Shown here piece by piece: positions 35,019 to 44,002 of a stretch of 64,000 nucleotides of DNA (its first letter is position 1; the number at the start of each line of letters is the position of its first letter). The position numbers and the translations under genes are program-made. Source of the DNA: CAWGXG01 sp963826505 (lineage in GTDB: Bacteria; Chloroflexota; Anaerolineae; Aggregatilineales; Aggregatilineaceae); the NCBI GenBank assembly GCA_963826505.1, contig CAWGXG010000006.1, forward strand, positions 62,001 to 126,000. The letters are read 5' to 3'. The notes beneath the pieces were generated by a model that had not been told where the DNA came from, searched no databases, and saw only the letters and a list, made by a program, of their open reading frames with translations.

Positions 35019-36938
35019 TTACATCCCGCCGTCCGAGAAGTAGAATATCGACGGATTCAACGTCCCTGGCGTCATGATGATCCAGTCGGCGGTGTGGTTT
35101 TCGGCCACATTCATGAAGTTGTTCTTCACTACTACGGGGTTCGGGACCATGCCCGCGGTGCCGATCGTCCACAGTTTTTCTGAGGAGATCCGGACGATTT
35201 CGGTGCCAATTTCGATCTGACGGGCCGGATCCGTCGTGTTCTTGTATTCGTCGTAGAGCGCCATCACTTCTTTGAACTCGTCGGTCGGTTCCAGGCCATC
35301 GGCGCCACCGGACTTGTACCAGGTGCCATAGGCCGGAGCCATCCACGAGCGCTCGTCAAACGGGAACAGGTAAATCGGGTCGACCATCGGGACCAGGCCG
35401 CGATCGGTTGACCAGGTGGTCACCATCGCTTCGTTACCACCGGCGCGCGGCCAGAAGTAGTCGCGGGTTTCCATTTGGACGTCGGTGTTGATGCCGAGGT
35501 CTTTCCACCACTGCGCCACCAGTTCCAGCGTGTCTGGGGTGCCGGACGCGGTGGCCGAGGTCTCGATCTGGAGCAGCAGTTCGGAGCCATCGGGGAAGGT
35601 GCGCATGCCGTCGCTGCCCTTGGGCAGGCCGATCTCGTCCAGCAGCGAGTTCGCCATCTCGACGTCGAACTGGCCGTTCGCGTTCTCAAGCTCGGGGATG
35701 TAGTAAGGCGAATCGGGCACTACGGTTTCAGTGCGCGGGACGCCTTGACCCAGGAAGGCCACGTCGTTGATCACATCGCGGTCGATACCCACCGACAGCG
35801 CCTGACGGAAGCGGAAGTCCTGGAACAGCTCACGATACTTGTCGTCGGGGTAGCTCATGTTGAGCCACAGGGACACCCAGGAGGCCGCAGCCTGCGGCCA
35901 CATCAGCATGTGGTAGTCGTTCGCTTCGGCGTTCTCAATGTAGACCGGATATTGCGCCAGGTCGATCGCGCGCGCCTGCATATCCAGGTCACCGGCGACG
36001 CCCATCAGGTTCACACCGGCCACGTCTTCAACGAAGTGGAAGTAGACCTGATCGATGTAGGGCAGCTGGTTGCCTGCTTCGTCCACGGCCCAATAGTACG
36101 GATTGCGCTCGGCAACCATCAGGGTGGTGCCGGCTTCGTACTGCGTGATCTTCCACGCGGTCATCACGGGGCGATCCACGTTGTAGTCGAAGGCTTTTTC
36201 TTCGAACATCTCGTAGGTGGCGTCGGCGTTGTACGCGGGGTGGAACTGCTCCAGGTAGTGCTTGGGCGCGTAGAAGCCAAAGCGCTCGAAGCCCAGCGGC
36301 CACTGATTGCCGTGGAAGGCCAGACCAACAGTTTCGGCCAGACCATTCGCCGCCGCGAATTTCAGCTTGATGGTGCTATCATCGATCTTTTCGAGCTGCA
36401 TCGGCTCGCCACCGATCGTCCACTCACCGTGAATGGCGCTGGTGACATTCGTATCAGTCTCGATCGCTTCCCACCAGAAGATCACGTCATCTACGGTGAA
36501 CGGCACGCCATCCGACCACTTGAGTCCCTCGCGGAAATGCAGGGTCAGTTCCTTGCCATCATCGCTGAACGACCACTCATCGGCCAGACCGGGCTCGATA
36601 GGATCATTGGGGTCCTTCGGCCAGCGCAGTACGGGGTCGTAGATGATACGGCCAAAGCAGTGGAAGTCATTCACGCCGCGCCAGGCACGGTTCCAGATGC
36701 CGCCGTACACGCCGATGCCATCCTGGTTCGGGGGCACGACGCGCGGATTTTCTGGCAGACGCTCGTCAACTGGGGGCAGCTCGCCTGCCGCGACTTTCGC
36801 CGCAAGCATGGGGGCTTCTTGATACTTGCTACCGTCCTGGGCCTTCGCCGGCGCGACGTGCCCCATCACGGGCAGCGCCATCGCAACCACGAGGAATAAT
36901 GTAATGGCGGCCAGGAATTTGCGATTCTTTAGTGTCAT
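35019..36938 (-). CDS. ABC importer family-5 substrate-binding protein
   Basis: This 639-residue extracytoplasmic protein has a signal peptide (MTLKNRKF, a hydrophobic core, and cleavage after AKA at about 33). The SBP_bac_5 fold is shown by VFWNRAW-like VYGGIWNRAWRGVNDF, WSFSDDGKELTLHFREGLKWSDG in parts, and RQALSVGIDRDVINDVA. No lipobox is seen. Family-5 binding proteins carry peptides, but several in pectin and other carbohydrate operons carry oligosaccharides; the downstream lyase genes favour an acidic oligosaccharide here. It heads the transport part of the minus-strand uronate operon. Confidence 0.92.
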   Translation of the reverse strand: MTLKNRKFLAAITLFLVVAMALPVMGHVAPAKAQDGSKYQEAPMLAAKVAAGELPPVDERLPENPRVVPPNQDGIGVYGGIWNRAWRGVNDFHCFGRIIYDPVLRWPKDPNDPIEPGLADEWSFSDDGKELTLHFREGLKWSDGVPFTVDDVIFWWEAIETDTNVTSAIHGEWTIGGEPMQLEKIDDSTIKLKFAAANGLAETVGLAFHGNQWPLGFERFGFYAPKHYLEQFHPAYNADATYEMFEEKAFDYNVDRPVMTAWKITQYEAGTTLMVAERNPYYWAVDEAGNQLPYIDQVYFHFVEDVAGVNLMGVAGDLDMQARAIDLAQYPVYIENAEANDYHMLMWPQAAASWVSLWLNMSYPDDKYRELFQDFRFRQALSVGIDRDVINDVAFLGQGVPRTETVVPDSPYYIPELENANGQFDVEMANSLLDEIGLPKGSDGMRTFPDGSELLLQIETSATASGTPDTLELVAQWWKDLGINTDVQMETRDYFWPRAGGNEAMVTTWSTDRGLVPMVDPIYLFPFDERSWMAPAYGTWYKSGGADGLEPTDEFKEVMALYDEYKNTTDPARQIEIGTEIVRISSEKLWTIGTAGMVPNPVVVKNNFMNVAENHTADWIIMTPGTLNPSIFYFSDGGM

Positions 36939-37102
36939 TTTCTACTCCTTCTAAAATCGAAATGGGTTTTGTTGGAAAAGCCTGGTCTTACGCGTGAAAT
37001 TTTATGTTGCTCCTTTCGTCAACGATGCCACAGACTTCAAGTCGAACCTTATAGGGCAGAACGTGTACACCCTTCTTTTTTTCGATCGATAACGCTGATT
37101 TT

Positions 37103-38104
37103 CTAAGGGGCGCTGGCCCGGATAATCAACTCTGGGGGCAGGGATACTGGCCCGTGATTTTCAAAACGCCCATTGATGTGCGCCAACAGCAGTTCCATAG
37201 CCTGGCGCCCTAAATCATATTTGGGTATGCGCAGCGTAGTCAGGGCCGGTGTCACCAGTGAGGCGAGTTGGATGTCGTCGAACCCGATGATCGCCGCGTC
37301 CTCAGGGATGCGCCGCCCCAGATCGGCGCACGCTTGCAGCGCTCCGACCGCCACGAGATCGTTATAACAAAATAACGCGGTGATTTCGGGATAGGTCGTC
37401 AGCAGGTCACGGGCGGTTGTGCGCCCGGCGTCAACGACCGGCAGACAGTAGCGCGTCCAGTCAAGCGGGTGGGGCAGTCCGGCTTCGTCGAGCGTATCCA
37501 GAAAAGCCTGCATGCGCTGATGCCCGCTGTATGAACGCTCGGGTCCGGCCAGCAGCCCAATCGCGCGGTGACCGCGTTTGATCAGGTGCTCGGCGGCCAT
37601 CCGACCCCCTTTATCCACCTCAACGATCAGCATGGCGAGATCGTCCATGTCCAGCTTGCGGTTGACGAGGATGGCGCAGGGATGGCGTGCCAGGGCACCG
37701 CGCAGCGGATCGTCGTCCAGGCGCGATCCACATAGGATGACACCATCGACGCGTTTTTCTTCGAGGGAGCGCAGTACGGCCAGTTCGCGTTCGGGCTCTT
37801 CTTCGGTGTTGCACAGGAAGACGTTGTAGCGCTGCGCGTAAGCGACGTGCTCGACGCCGCGCGCCAGTTCCGAAAAAAAAGGGTTAGTGTTGTCAAGCAC
37901 CACTAACCCTACCGTTCCGGTTCTGTCTGTGACCAATCCACGTGCAATATCGCTGGGACGATAATCCAGGCGATCGATGACTTCCTGAACGCGCTGGCGA
38001 GTCAACTCGCTGATTTCGGCCTTGTTATTGACCACGCGCGAAACCGTCATAAGCGACACGCCGGCCTCGCGAGCCACATCCGCCATTGTGATACGTTGAG
38101 GCAT
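37103..38104 (-). CDS. LacI-family repressor, upstream of the uronate operon
   Basis: This 333-residue regulator has the HTH line TMADVAREAGVSLMTVSRVV and the hinge DYRPSDIARGL at the start, followed by a periplasmic-binding-like ligand domain. Conserved endings include AAIIGFDDIQLASLVTPALTT. I chose the ATG at 38104, with AGGAT about 7 bases upstream. Its own promoter region contains two adjacent 12-bp palindromes (38116-38139). It lies just upstream of oppA-like and the uronate genes in the same direction and is the best candidate for their repressor, with an uronate-derived inducer. Confidence 0.92.
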   Translation of the reverse strand: MPQRITMADVAREAGVSLMTVSRVVNNKAEISELTRQRVQEVIDRLDYRPSDIARGLVTDRTGTVGLVVLDNTNPFFSELARGVEHVAYAQRYNVFLCNTEEEPERELAVLRSLEEKRVDGVILCGSRLDDDPLRGALARHPCAILVNRKLDMDDLAMLIVEVDKGGRMAAEHLIKRGHRAIGLLAGPERSYSGHQRMQAFLDTLDEAGLPHPLDWTRYCLPVVDAGRTTARDLLTTYPEITALFCYNDLVAVGALQACADLGRRIPEDAAIIGFDDIQLASLVTPALTTLRIPKYDLGRQAMELLLAHINGRFENHGPVSLPPELIIRASAP

Positions 38105-38115
38105 CACCGCATCCT

Positions 38116-38139
38116 GTTAACGATAACGTGAGCGCTAAC
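38116..38139. promoter_or_regulatory. Two adjacent LacI-type operators
   Basis: GTTAACGATAAC (38116-38127) and GTGAGCGCTAAC (38128-38139) are near-palindromes in direct contact, about 12 bases ahead of the LacI-family ATG at 38104. Both match the exact palindrome at 38284. Position over the start region suits autorepression. Confidence 0.65.
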
Positions 38140-38283
38140 TTCACGATAACAGAGATCGCGGCGCGTGTCAATTAAGTGCCTAAAGGCGCATTTGGGGCGC
38201 GCAAAGATGAGCATAACAAAATCCTAAAACAGTTTAAGAGACGCGTTTTTAGTTGTGCGTGTCACGTTTTCGTGATACGCTGC

Positions 38284-38295
38284 GTTAGCGCTAAC
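38284..38295. promoter_or_regulatory. Perfect LacI-type palindrome
   Basis: GTTAGCGCTAAC is an exact 12-bp palindrome with the central CG typical of LacI/GalR operators. It lies in the divergent region, about 110 bases before the plus-strand LacI gene. Confidence 0.75.
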
Positions 38296-38326
38296 TCACT
38301 AGATTGTAATATTTTTCCCGACGGAA

Positions 38327-38338
38327 GTTAGCGTTAAC
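38327..38338. promoter_or_regulatory. Second LacI-type operator near the plus-strand regulator
   Basis: GTTAGCGTTAAC differs at one position from the perfect site 43 bases to the left. That spacing is four helical turns, so a dimer pair could loop or bind on one face. Confidence 0.65.
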
Positions 38339-38401
38339 ATACTCTTATTTCAGTGTACGTGTTTTGAAGTGCACTGTCAACTATGTCGACTGGACGTGGT
38401 C

Positions 38402-39409
38402 ATGGCCCGCAAAAAACAACGCATCACTCTCGCGGACGTCGCACACGAGGCCGGGGTGTCCTCGATGACCGTCTCGCGCGTCATCAACCAGACCGGACGC
38501 ATCAGCCAGGCTACGCGCCAGCATGTGCAAGAGGTCATCGCCCGGCTTAACTACCGCCCCAGCCGGGCGGCGCGCGCGTTGGTGACGCACAATACGCTCA
38601 TGATCGGCGTAATCGTGCAGGACATTACCAACCCGTTTTTCAGCACGATCGTGCAGGGCATCGAGACCGTAGCCTGGGAAAACCGATACAGCGTGCTGCT
38701 GGCCAACACCAACGAAACGCTCGCCAGAGAGGAAGCGATTCTCAATCACCTGGATGAATCGACCGTAGACGGGTTGATTGTGTGCAGCTCCCGTCTGCCG
38801 GATGATCTGCTCGTGGCGCTGATCGAAAAGCAGCGCGCGGTCACGCTGATCAACCGGCACGCGCCCGACAGCGTTGCTAACGTGGTCTTCAACGAAATCG
38901 GCTACCAAGGTCGGGCCCGAATGGCGTTACAACATCTCATGGGGTCCGGACATCGTCGTATTGGGTACATATGCCTGAAGTACAGCGCCATGCAGATTAA
39001 GCGGGATGAGTACATAGCGATCCTTCAGGCGGGAAGCGTCACGCCGCAGCCGGGTTGGTATCGCATCTGCGAGCCGACGTGGGCGGCGGGCTATGCATTG
39101 GGCCGCACACTGATCGCTGAACATCCGGAATTGGATGCTGTGATCGCCGGAAACGATTTGATCGCGCTGGGGCTGATGCGCGCCGTTCACGAAGCCGGAC
39201 TGCGCGTGCCCGAGGACATAGCCATCGTCGGGGGCGACGATACGTTGCTGGCCAGCCAGGTGACGCCTGCCCTCACGACCTTTCACGTCCCCACCTACGA
39301 GATCGGGATGATCGCCGCGCAGATGCTATTTGGTCAGCTCGCAGGCGACACGGAATATCACGAATACCTCTACCCCGAAACTCTGATCGTACGCGAGAGC
39401 GCCCCGTGA
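38402..39409 (+). CDS. LacI-family regulator, divergent paralogue
   Basis: This 335-residue regulator has the HTH line TLADVAHEAGVSSMTVSRVI and the hinge NYRPSRAARALVT. The ligand domain includes NPFFSTIVQGIETVAWE and ends with LYPETLIVRESAP. I chose the ATG at 38402; the longer frame has no ribosome site and neither start has a strong one. Its C-terminal line EDIAIVGGDDTLLASQVTPALTT parallels the minus-strand LacI protein, so the two are paralogues sharing one operator region. No target operon lies downstream in its own direction. Confidence 0.9.
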   Translation: MARKKQRITLADVAHEAGVSSMTVSRVINQTGRISQATRQHVQEVIARLNYRPSRAARALVTHNTLMIGVIVQDITNPFFSTIVQGIETVAWENRYSVLLANTNETLAREEAILNHLDESTVDGLIVCSSRLPDDLLVALIEKQRAVTLINRHAPDSVANVVFNEIGYQGRARMALQHLMGSGHRRIGYICLKYSAMQIKRDEYIAILQAGSVTPQPGWYRICEPTWAAGYALGRTLIAEHPELDAVIAGNDLIALGLMRAVHEAGLRVPEDIAIVGGDDTLLASQVTPALTTFHVPTYEIGMIAAQMLFGQLAGDTEYHEYLYPETLIVRESAP

Positions 39410-39440
39410 CGATCGCTCACCGGGCAGCTTGCGCCCTGCC

Positions 39441-41255
39441 CTAGAAGACCCATTTCAGATAGGCGATAAGCGTCACATCCTCGAAGCGTTCCAGGGCTTG
39501 CCGCGTATCCTGCAAGTCCGTGCGTTTCTGGATGGCAAGCTGCTCGTGCGCGGCTTCCTCCACGTCGAGATCGAACCGTTTGCGCCCGAAATCCTGACGG
39601 ATGGCGGTTTTCCGCCCAATGTGCCAACTGTCGAGCGTGGGAGCCAGCCGGTCGCGCACTTCTTGTTCGAGTCCCGCACGCCAGTCCAGCAGGCGATCGG
39701 CTCGGCGCTGGTCCATCCCGTTTACCGCGCGGATGCGGTCTTCGACCACGTCGCCCGCCGTTCGGATGCCTGCCAGCCGCAAGCGCAGCTCCAGGCGCAC
39801 GCCAAGATCGGGGACGGTCTGACGGTCGAGCGGGTAGCGTGCCAATTCTTGCTCGATGGCTTTGTCGATCACCTCATCCAGCAAGGTCAACGTCGTGGCC
39901 TCCGTCTGCGTGAGCCGCTGCCGATCTGCGGCGAATTTCTGAATCCGCCGGTCCAATACGGTGATCTCCCATTGCAGGGTCAGCGTATGTAAGAACAGGC
40001 GGCGTTTCTCGCGCACTTCTGTGAATAGGGCGTACTGCCCGATCAGGAATCCGGCAGCGACGATGGTCCCGATCACGACGGCTCCCGCGGCAATCACCGG
40101 AGCAAACAGCCCTATCCAGGCGCCTACCAGCGCGAGATACACGGCTACGACGCACAGGCTGATCACCGAGCGTTCGACGACTGCTACCGACGCGGCTTCC
40201 GCCGGTTCGGGCGGCGGGTTGGGATCGATGTAATCCAGCACCCAGGCGGCGCTGCCGTAGACGCTGTCCTCGCCGGCTGCGTCCGGAGTTTCTTCGGGGG
40301 ATGGGCGCTCGACGTAGTCGTCCCACCAGCGCGTGAAGACGCGCCGCGCCGTTCCGATCACTGATGGGCCGGGCGAAACGGTGCCATTCAGCGCGGGGAT
40401 GCGTCGTAAATCGGTGTCTACCGCGCGGCGGAATTCCGCGACCAGGCCGGTAACTTCCGGATCGCGCACCTGGTCCAACGCGCGCATGACCGGTGCGGCC
40501 CCCATATTTCTGAAATCCGCTTCGCGGAACAGCAGGCAGTCGTCGCCAGCATTGAGGTCGCGCCACAACGCGGGCTGAAGACTGAGCGCGCGCAGCGACA
40601 GATAGATCACCCAGGCGGAGAAATGATCCATATACGGGCCGAAATTGTGTTCGTTCCGCAGGGGATGCTGGTAATTGCGGTGGCCGACCTCGTGGCTCTT
40701 CATCCCATCCAAGGCGGGCACGTACATCCCGTCATAGTCAATCAGGCGAAAATCGTGGTTGACGACCAGCAGATTGCCATGCTGTAGATCGCCGTGCGCG
40801 ATCGACGCCTGCTCCAATTGCAGCGTCAGGTCTTTGAAGCGCTCTGCCAGATTGCGCAGCAGGTCGGAGTCGTACAGATGGCGCTCGACGTAGGTGTTCA
40901 GCGGCAGCCCGTCGATCCATTCCATCTTCAGGATCGGGTACCAATCCCCGCGTACGCGGATGCCCTGGTTGAGCATGTTGAACGTGACCATGTACGGGAG
41001 CCGGACGCGCCGCAATTGCTCGCTGATAGCCGCGTAACGCTGCGCCTGATCGGGGTGATATTTGACAAAGCAGCGCACCGCATACTGCTTGCCGTTGCAG
41101 GCGAGCTGGTAGACGCTGGCAAATGCCCCGGAGATGGGCCGAGGCAGGCCCCACGTATTCGTTACCGGCGTCCCTCGTTGCAGCTCGCGATCGGCAAAAC
41201 AAAAACGCGGATTTTGTATGGCCTCCTGGTAATCCATTGGAGTCGGCCACGACAT
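39441..41255 (-). CDS. yegI-like: YegI-type eukaryotic-like protein kinase with membrane hairpin and HhH tail
   Basis: This 604-residue kinase-like protein has an N-terminal ePK domain (about 40-280) with HGDLQHGN at 154-161 as catalytic loop and LIDYDGMYVP at 171-180 in place of DFG. The VAIK lysine position is R61 (QYAVRCF), which I recall as common in this family. Two hydrophobic segments form a hairpin at about 364-410. A helical region with a helix-hairpin-helix-like stretch follows at about 490-530 (LAGIRTAGDVVEDRIRAVNG). E. coli YegI (COG4248) joins kinase and HhH parts likewise. It follows PP2C and VWA genes with 14 and 6 bases between, matching yegL-yegK-yegI. The kinase substrate is unknown. 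Confidence 0.85.
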   Translation of the reverse strand: MSWPTPMDYQEAIQNPRFCFADRELQRGTPVTNTWGLPRPISGAFASVYQLACNGKQYAVRCFVKYHPDQAQRYAAISEQLRRVRLPYMVTFNMLNQGIRVRGDWYPILKMEWIDGLPLNTYVERHLYDSDLLRNLAERFKDLTLQLEQASIAHGDLQHGNLLVVNHDFRLIDYDGMYVPALDGMKSHEVGHRNYQHPLRNEHNFGPYMDHFSAWVIYLSLRALSLQPALWRDLNAGDDCLLFREADFRNMGAAPVMRALDQVRDPEVTGLVAEFRRAVDTDLRRIPALNGTVSPGPSVIGTARRVFTRWWDDYVERPSPEETPDAAGEDSVYGSAAWVLDYIDPNPPPEPAEAASVAVVERSVISLCVVAVYLALVGAWIGLFAPVIAAGAVVIGTIVAAGFLIGQYALFTEVREKRRLFLHTLTLQWEITVLDRRIQKFAADRQRLTQTEATTLTLLDEVIDKAIEQELARYPLDRQTVPDLGVRLELRLRLAGIRTAGDVVEDRIRAVNGMDQRRADRLLDWRAGLEQEVRDRLAPTLDSWHIGRKTAIRQDFGRKRFDLDVEEAAHEQLAIQKRTDLQDTRQALERFEDVTLIAYLKWVF

Positions 41256-41269
41256 CGCGGTTATCGCCC

Positions 41270-42049
41270 TTACCCTATCTCGATGCTGATCAAGGTCACG
41301 TCATCGTTGCGCATGGCATGCCCGACCCGCAGGGACTGCACCCATTTTTCGAAAGCGGCTGGATGAATGGCGCTCGCCGGGTGCAGCGCCTGCCAGGGCG
41401 CTTGCTCGGCCTCATGAGCCCGCAGGAACCACTGCGCTAGCGCGTCCGTCATCAGGTAGAAACGATCCCCGCTGCGCCACTCGTGTTGGGTTTGCGTGAG
41501 GTGATCGGACAGCCCGGCGTTGTTCGCCGGGTTGCTGGCCAGCAGAAATGGGCGGCTGCCAAACTCGGACGACTCCGTCAGGGGGAAAGTGGCGATCAGT
41601 TTTTCGTCGCGCACCTGGAATACACAGCTATCCCCCAGCGCGACGACTTCCCACCGGCCGGACTCTTCACCGTGAATCAGGGTCAGGCCCAGCAGTGTCG
41701 AAAACGCGCCTTTGAGCAGTCCCGGTTCTTCGAACCATTGGATCGGCCGGTTCTGCTGTTCGCGGACCTGGAGATAATGCGTTTTCCAGTCGCCCCATGC
41801 GCCGTAAGCGCGGCTGAGCAGGGTGTCCATCTGGGCAGAGGTGCCGTTCAGACGGCAGAAGGCGCGCACCAGGATTTGCGCCCACTGCCCGCTGAGCATG
41901 CCCTCGCTGGCCCCGTCCGCGACCGCAAAATGAATGCGGTTGCCGCTGCATTCCCCCTCGATCGCTGGGTAAAACGCGTCCTCGTATTCGTCAGGAGAAT
42001 TACCGGCTTTGGGCAGCCAGAATGATCGCACTAAGGCCCGCATCGTCAT
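41270..42049 (-). CDS. pphC-like: PP2C-type serine/threonine phosphatase (YegK/PphC-like)
   Basis: This 259-residue protein has PP2C motifs: acidic residues E23-D24 (DEYEDAF), metal aspartate in AVADGASEG (D45), ALGDSCVFQVR, YLMTDALAQWF and the late RNDDVTLI. The metal-binding aspartates are present, so it should be active. It lies between the VWA and kinase genes of the triad. E. coli PphC (YegK) dephosphorylates the YegI kinase, and the same reaction is likely here. Spacing of 6 and 14 bases to its neighbours indicates one transcript. Confidence 0.9.
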   Translation of the reverse strand: MTMRALVRSFWLPKAGNSPDEYEDAFYPAIEGECSGNRIHFAVADGASEGMLSGQWAQILVRAFCRLNGTSAQMDTLLSRAYGAWGDWKTHYLQVREQQNRPIQWFEEPGLLKGAFSTLLGLTLIHGEESGRWEVVALGDSCVFQVRDEKLIATFPLTESSEFGSRPFLLASNPANNAGLSDHLTQTQHEWRSGDRFYLMTDALAQWFLRAHEAEQAPWQALHPASAIHPAAFEKWVQSLRVGHAMRNDDVTLISIEIG

Positions 42050-42055
42050 GGCCGA

Positions 42056-42895
42056 TCAACGCAGGTTGCTGGGGCGCGTTCCGATGTCCAGGAACTGAAT
42101 CACCGAGACGATGTCCGCATTGAACACAAATCCGCGCGCGTTTTCGCCGACGGCATGCCCTTCCTGCTGGGCGATCGTGCGGATGTACTCCGGCAGGACG
42201 CTCGACATGTTGTACAGCAGGCGGGCGTATTTGTCCGGTAGCCCTTCGTCGTGGTCAGCGAATTCGATTGGCTTGGCGTTTTGGGATGACAGGTGCAGAT
42301 TGAACAGCAGCACATTGCCGTCACTGCTGGCCAACTGCTTCAGGTTGGAGGCGAGATTCCCCGGATCGCCGTCGGTCGCTTCGCCGTCGGTGATGTTGAT
42401 GACAATCGGCGGAAAACAACCCGGGTGATCGTTCAGCCAGCCTTTGATCACCGTGTGGGCGCGCGTCAGCGCGCGTGACATGGGCGTGCCGCCATCGGCA
42501 ATCGGGTCGAACCACACCGGGAACTTGACGGTTTGGTCGACCAGACCGCCCGCCCCATCGTCAACTTTCTTGGTGCGCTCTTCGATCCGCGCGGGCTTCT
42601 CGGCCACCTGGCTGATCGGGACCAGGTCCTTACCAGACAGCGCGCCGCTAAACGCCGGGCGCACATCCCGACCATAACCAATCACGCCCACATGGTAATA
42701 ATCGCGCACGCCTTCCGCTTTGGCGCATTTGATCACCAGATTTTGCAGCAGGCGGTTGATCGCGTCGGCAACTCCGTCCGCTTTCTTCTTGCGGACCTCC
42801 CCCGTACCGAAGGGATCGCCCATCGAAGCGGACTGATCGATCAGGAACAAAAAACAAGAGGGATTCGAGCGGCTGATCTCGGCTGAATACGACAT
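42056..42895 (-). CDS. yegL-like: VWA-domain protein, YegL/TerY-like
   Basis: This 279-residue protein is essentially one von Willebrand A domain. The metal site is complete: D20-x-S22-x-S24 (LIDQSASMGD), a threonine in DGGTPMSRAL, and aspartate in INITDGEATDGD. It is cytosolic, with no signal peptide. It is the first gene of the VWA/PP2C/kinase triad, with AAGGAG before its ATG. VWA partners in such triads (TerY-P type) are thought to be phosphorylated or to gather the kinase and phosphatase on a target. That role is taken from the family, not shown here. Confidence 0.9.
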   Translation of the reverse strand: MSYSAEISRSNPSCFLFLIDQSASMGDPFGTGEVRKKKADGVADAINRLLQNLVIKCAKAEGVRDYYHVGVIGYGRDVRPAFSGALSGKDLVPISQVAEKPARIEERTKKVDDGAGGLVDQTVKFPVWFDPIADGGTPMSRALTRAHTVIKGWLNDHPGCFPPIVINITDGEATDGDPGNLASNLKQLASSDGNVLLFNLHLSSQNAKPIEFADHDEGLPDKYARLLYNMSSVLPEYIRTIAQQEGHAVGENARGFVFNADIVSVIQFLDIGTRPSNLR

Positions 42896-43077
42896 CGATA
42901 ACTGACTCCTTCGCTCATTGCATAAGCCTGAGGATTATGCTGAATTCTAGCCTGTTTCTGGTTCGGTAGAAACCCGCACAGATTGGGGGGTGTGTTAAGG
43001 GGGAGCGTGGGCCAGGAGACGGCAGGCGGGCGGGACGCTGAGGCGATACGCGCCCCGCCGAACTATCAAAGCCGCGC

Positions 43078-43842
43078 TCAGACCGTCGGCACCTGCAAAT
43101 TGCCGTGCCGGACCTGCCAGTCAATCACAAAGCTGGCCGTCATATAATAGGCGGGGTAGAACAGGCTCAGCCAGACCAGCAGCGTGCTGGGGTTCTTCTG
43201 CGAGAGCAAATACACGACCAGCAGGATCCAGATCGCGCCCAGGCTCCAGGTGGTTTTCCACAGAATGCGATTTTTGCTGGCATACAGGTAGCGGGTAGGG
43301 ATCAGGGTCAGGATGGCGGGAATCACCACAAACAGCACGGCCAGCCACGCCTCTGGCTTGAACCAGAACAGGTAGAGCGCCACGACATTCCAATAGCTGG
43401 GAAAACCCAGAAAGAAGGCGTCATCGGTCTTCATTTCCGTCTGCCCATACGCGTACAAGGCGGCCAGCACCGGTACGGCGATCCAGGCGCTATGGGGCAG
43501 CAGATGATCGGCCCAGATAATGAAGACCGGCACCCATACAAAGGTCAGCACGTCGACCACGTTATCCACCATTGCGCCATCAAAGTTGGGCAACACGTCC
43601 CGCACGCGCACCGCGCGCGCCATCAGGCCATCTGTCGCGTCGATCAGGTTCGTCGCGATGAGCAGCAGAAAGGCGCGCTCGAAATGGCCGTGTGCAGCGG
43701 CAAACAACGCAAAGATCCCCACTACGCCGCCGGCGGCGGTGTACAAATGCACTAACCACGCTGCAATGGTGCGGTTGGGTAACAAGGTGTCCTCGGTCTT
43801 CTGTGCGGGCCAGGGTCTCAGCCAATCCTGGGAATCGGCCAC
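43078..43842 (-). CDS. CDP-alcohol phosphatidyltransferase, phosphatidylcholine synthase-like
   Basis: This 254-residue integral membrane protein has about eight hydrophobic segments. The CDP-alcohol motif is seen as D-A-T-D-G-x-x-A-R at the start of DATDGLMARAVRVRD and the later FDGAMVDNVVDVLTF, which supplies G-x3-D-x3-D. The spacing between these halves is longer than the usual eight residues, and the VRVRDVLPNFDG link resembles Pcs, which makes phosphatidylcholine from CDP-diacylglycerol and choline. Length (about 240-250) also fits Pcs. It is a lone gene between gltBD and the kinase triad. Pcs is mostly known from proteobacteria, so the exact product needs assay. Confidence 0.7.
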   Translation of the reverse strand: MADSQDWLRPWPAQKTEDTLLPNRTIAAWLVHLYTAAGGVVGIFALFAAAHGHFERAFLLLIATNLIDATDGLMARAVRVRDVLPNFDGAMVDNVVDVLTFVWVPVFIIWADHLLPHSAWIAVPVLAALYAYGQTEMKTDDAFFLGFPSYWNVVALYLFWFKPEAWLAVLFVVIPAILTLIPTRYLYASKNRILWKTTWSLGAIWILLVVYLLSQKNPSTLLVWLSLFYPAYYMTASFVIDWQVRHGNLQVPTV

Positions 43843-44002
43843 TGCACGGCGTCAGGCGCGAAATTTCCGGACGATCATAACCGCAGCGGCTTATCCCATC
43901 AAGGCACACCGCACGTTTTGATACAACATTCATCATTTATTGCTGCGTGATTTACTATCACACCATTATGACGGACTTTGTGCAATTTCCGCCATAAATG
44001 AT

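Noticed and set aside
35475..36899. Long plus-strand open frame opposite the family-5 binding protein
   Set aside because: Antisense shadow; the minus strand has a signal peptide and SBP_bac_5 motifs.
37021..37103. LacI-type operator directly before the oppA-like gene
   Set aside because: A gataacgc stretch is present near 37088, but the rest of the palindrome is missing, so I did not list it.
42896..43077. Terminator between the VWA gene and the Pcs-like gene
   Set aside because: GC-rich blocks are present but do not form a clear stem followed by T residues.
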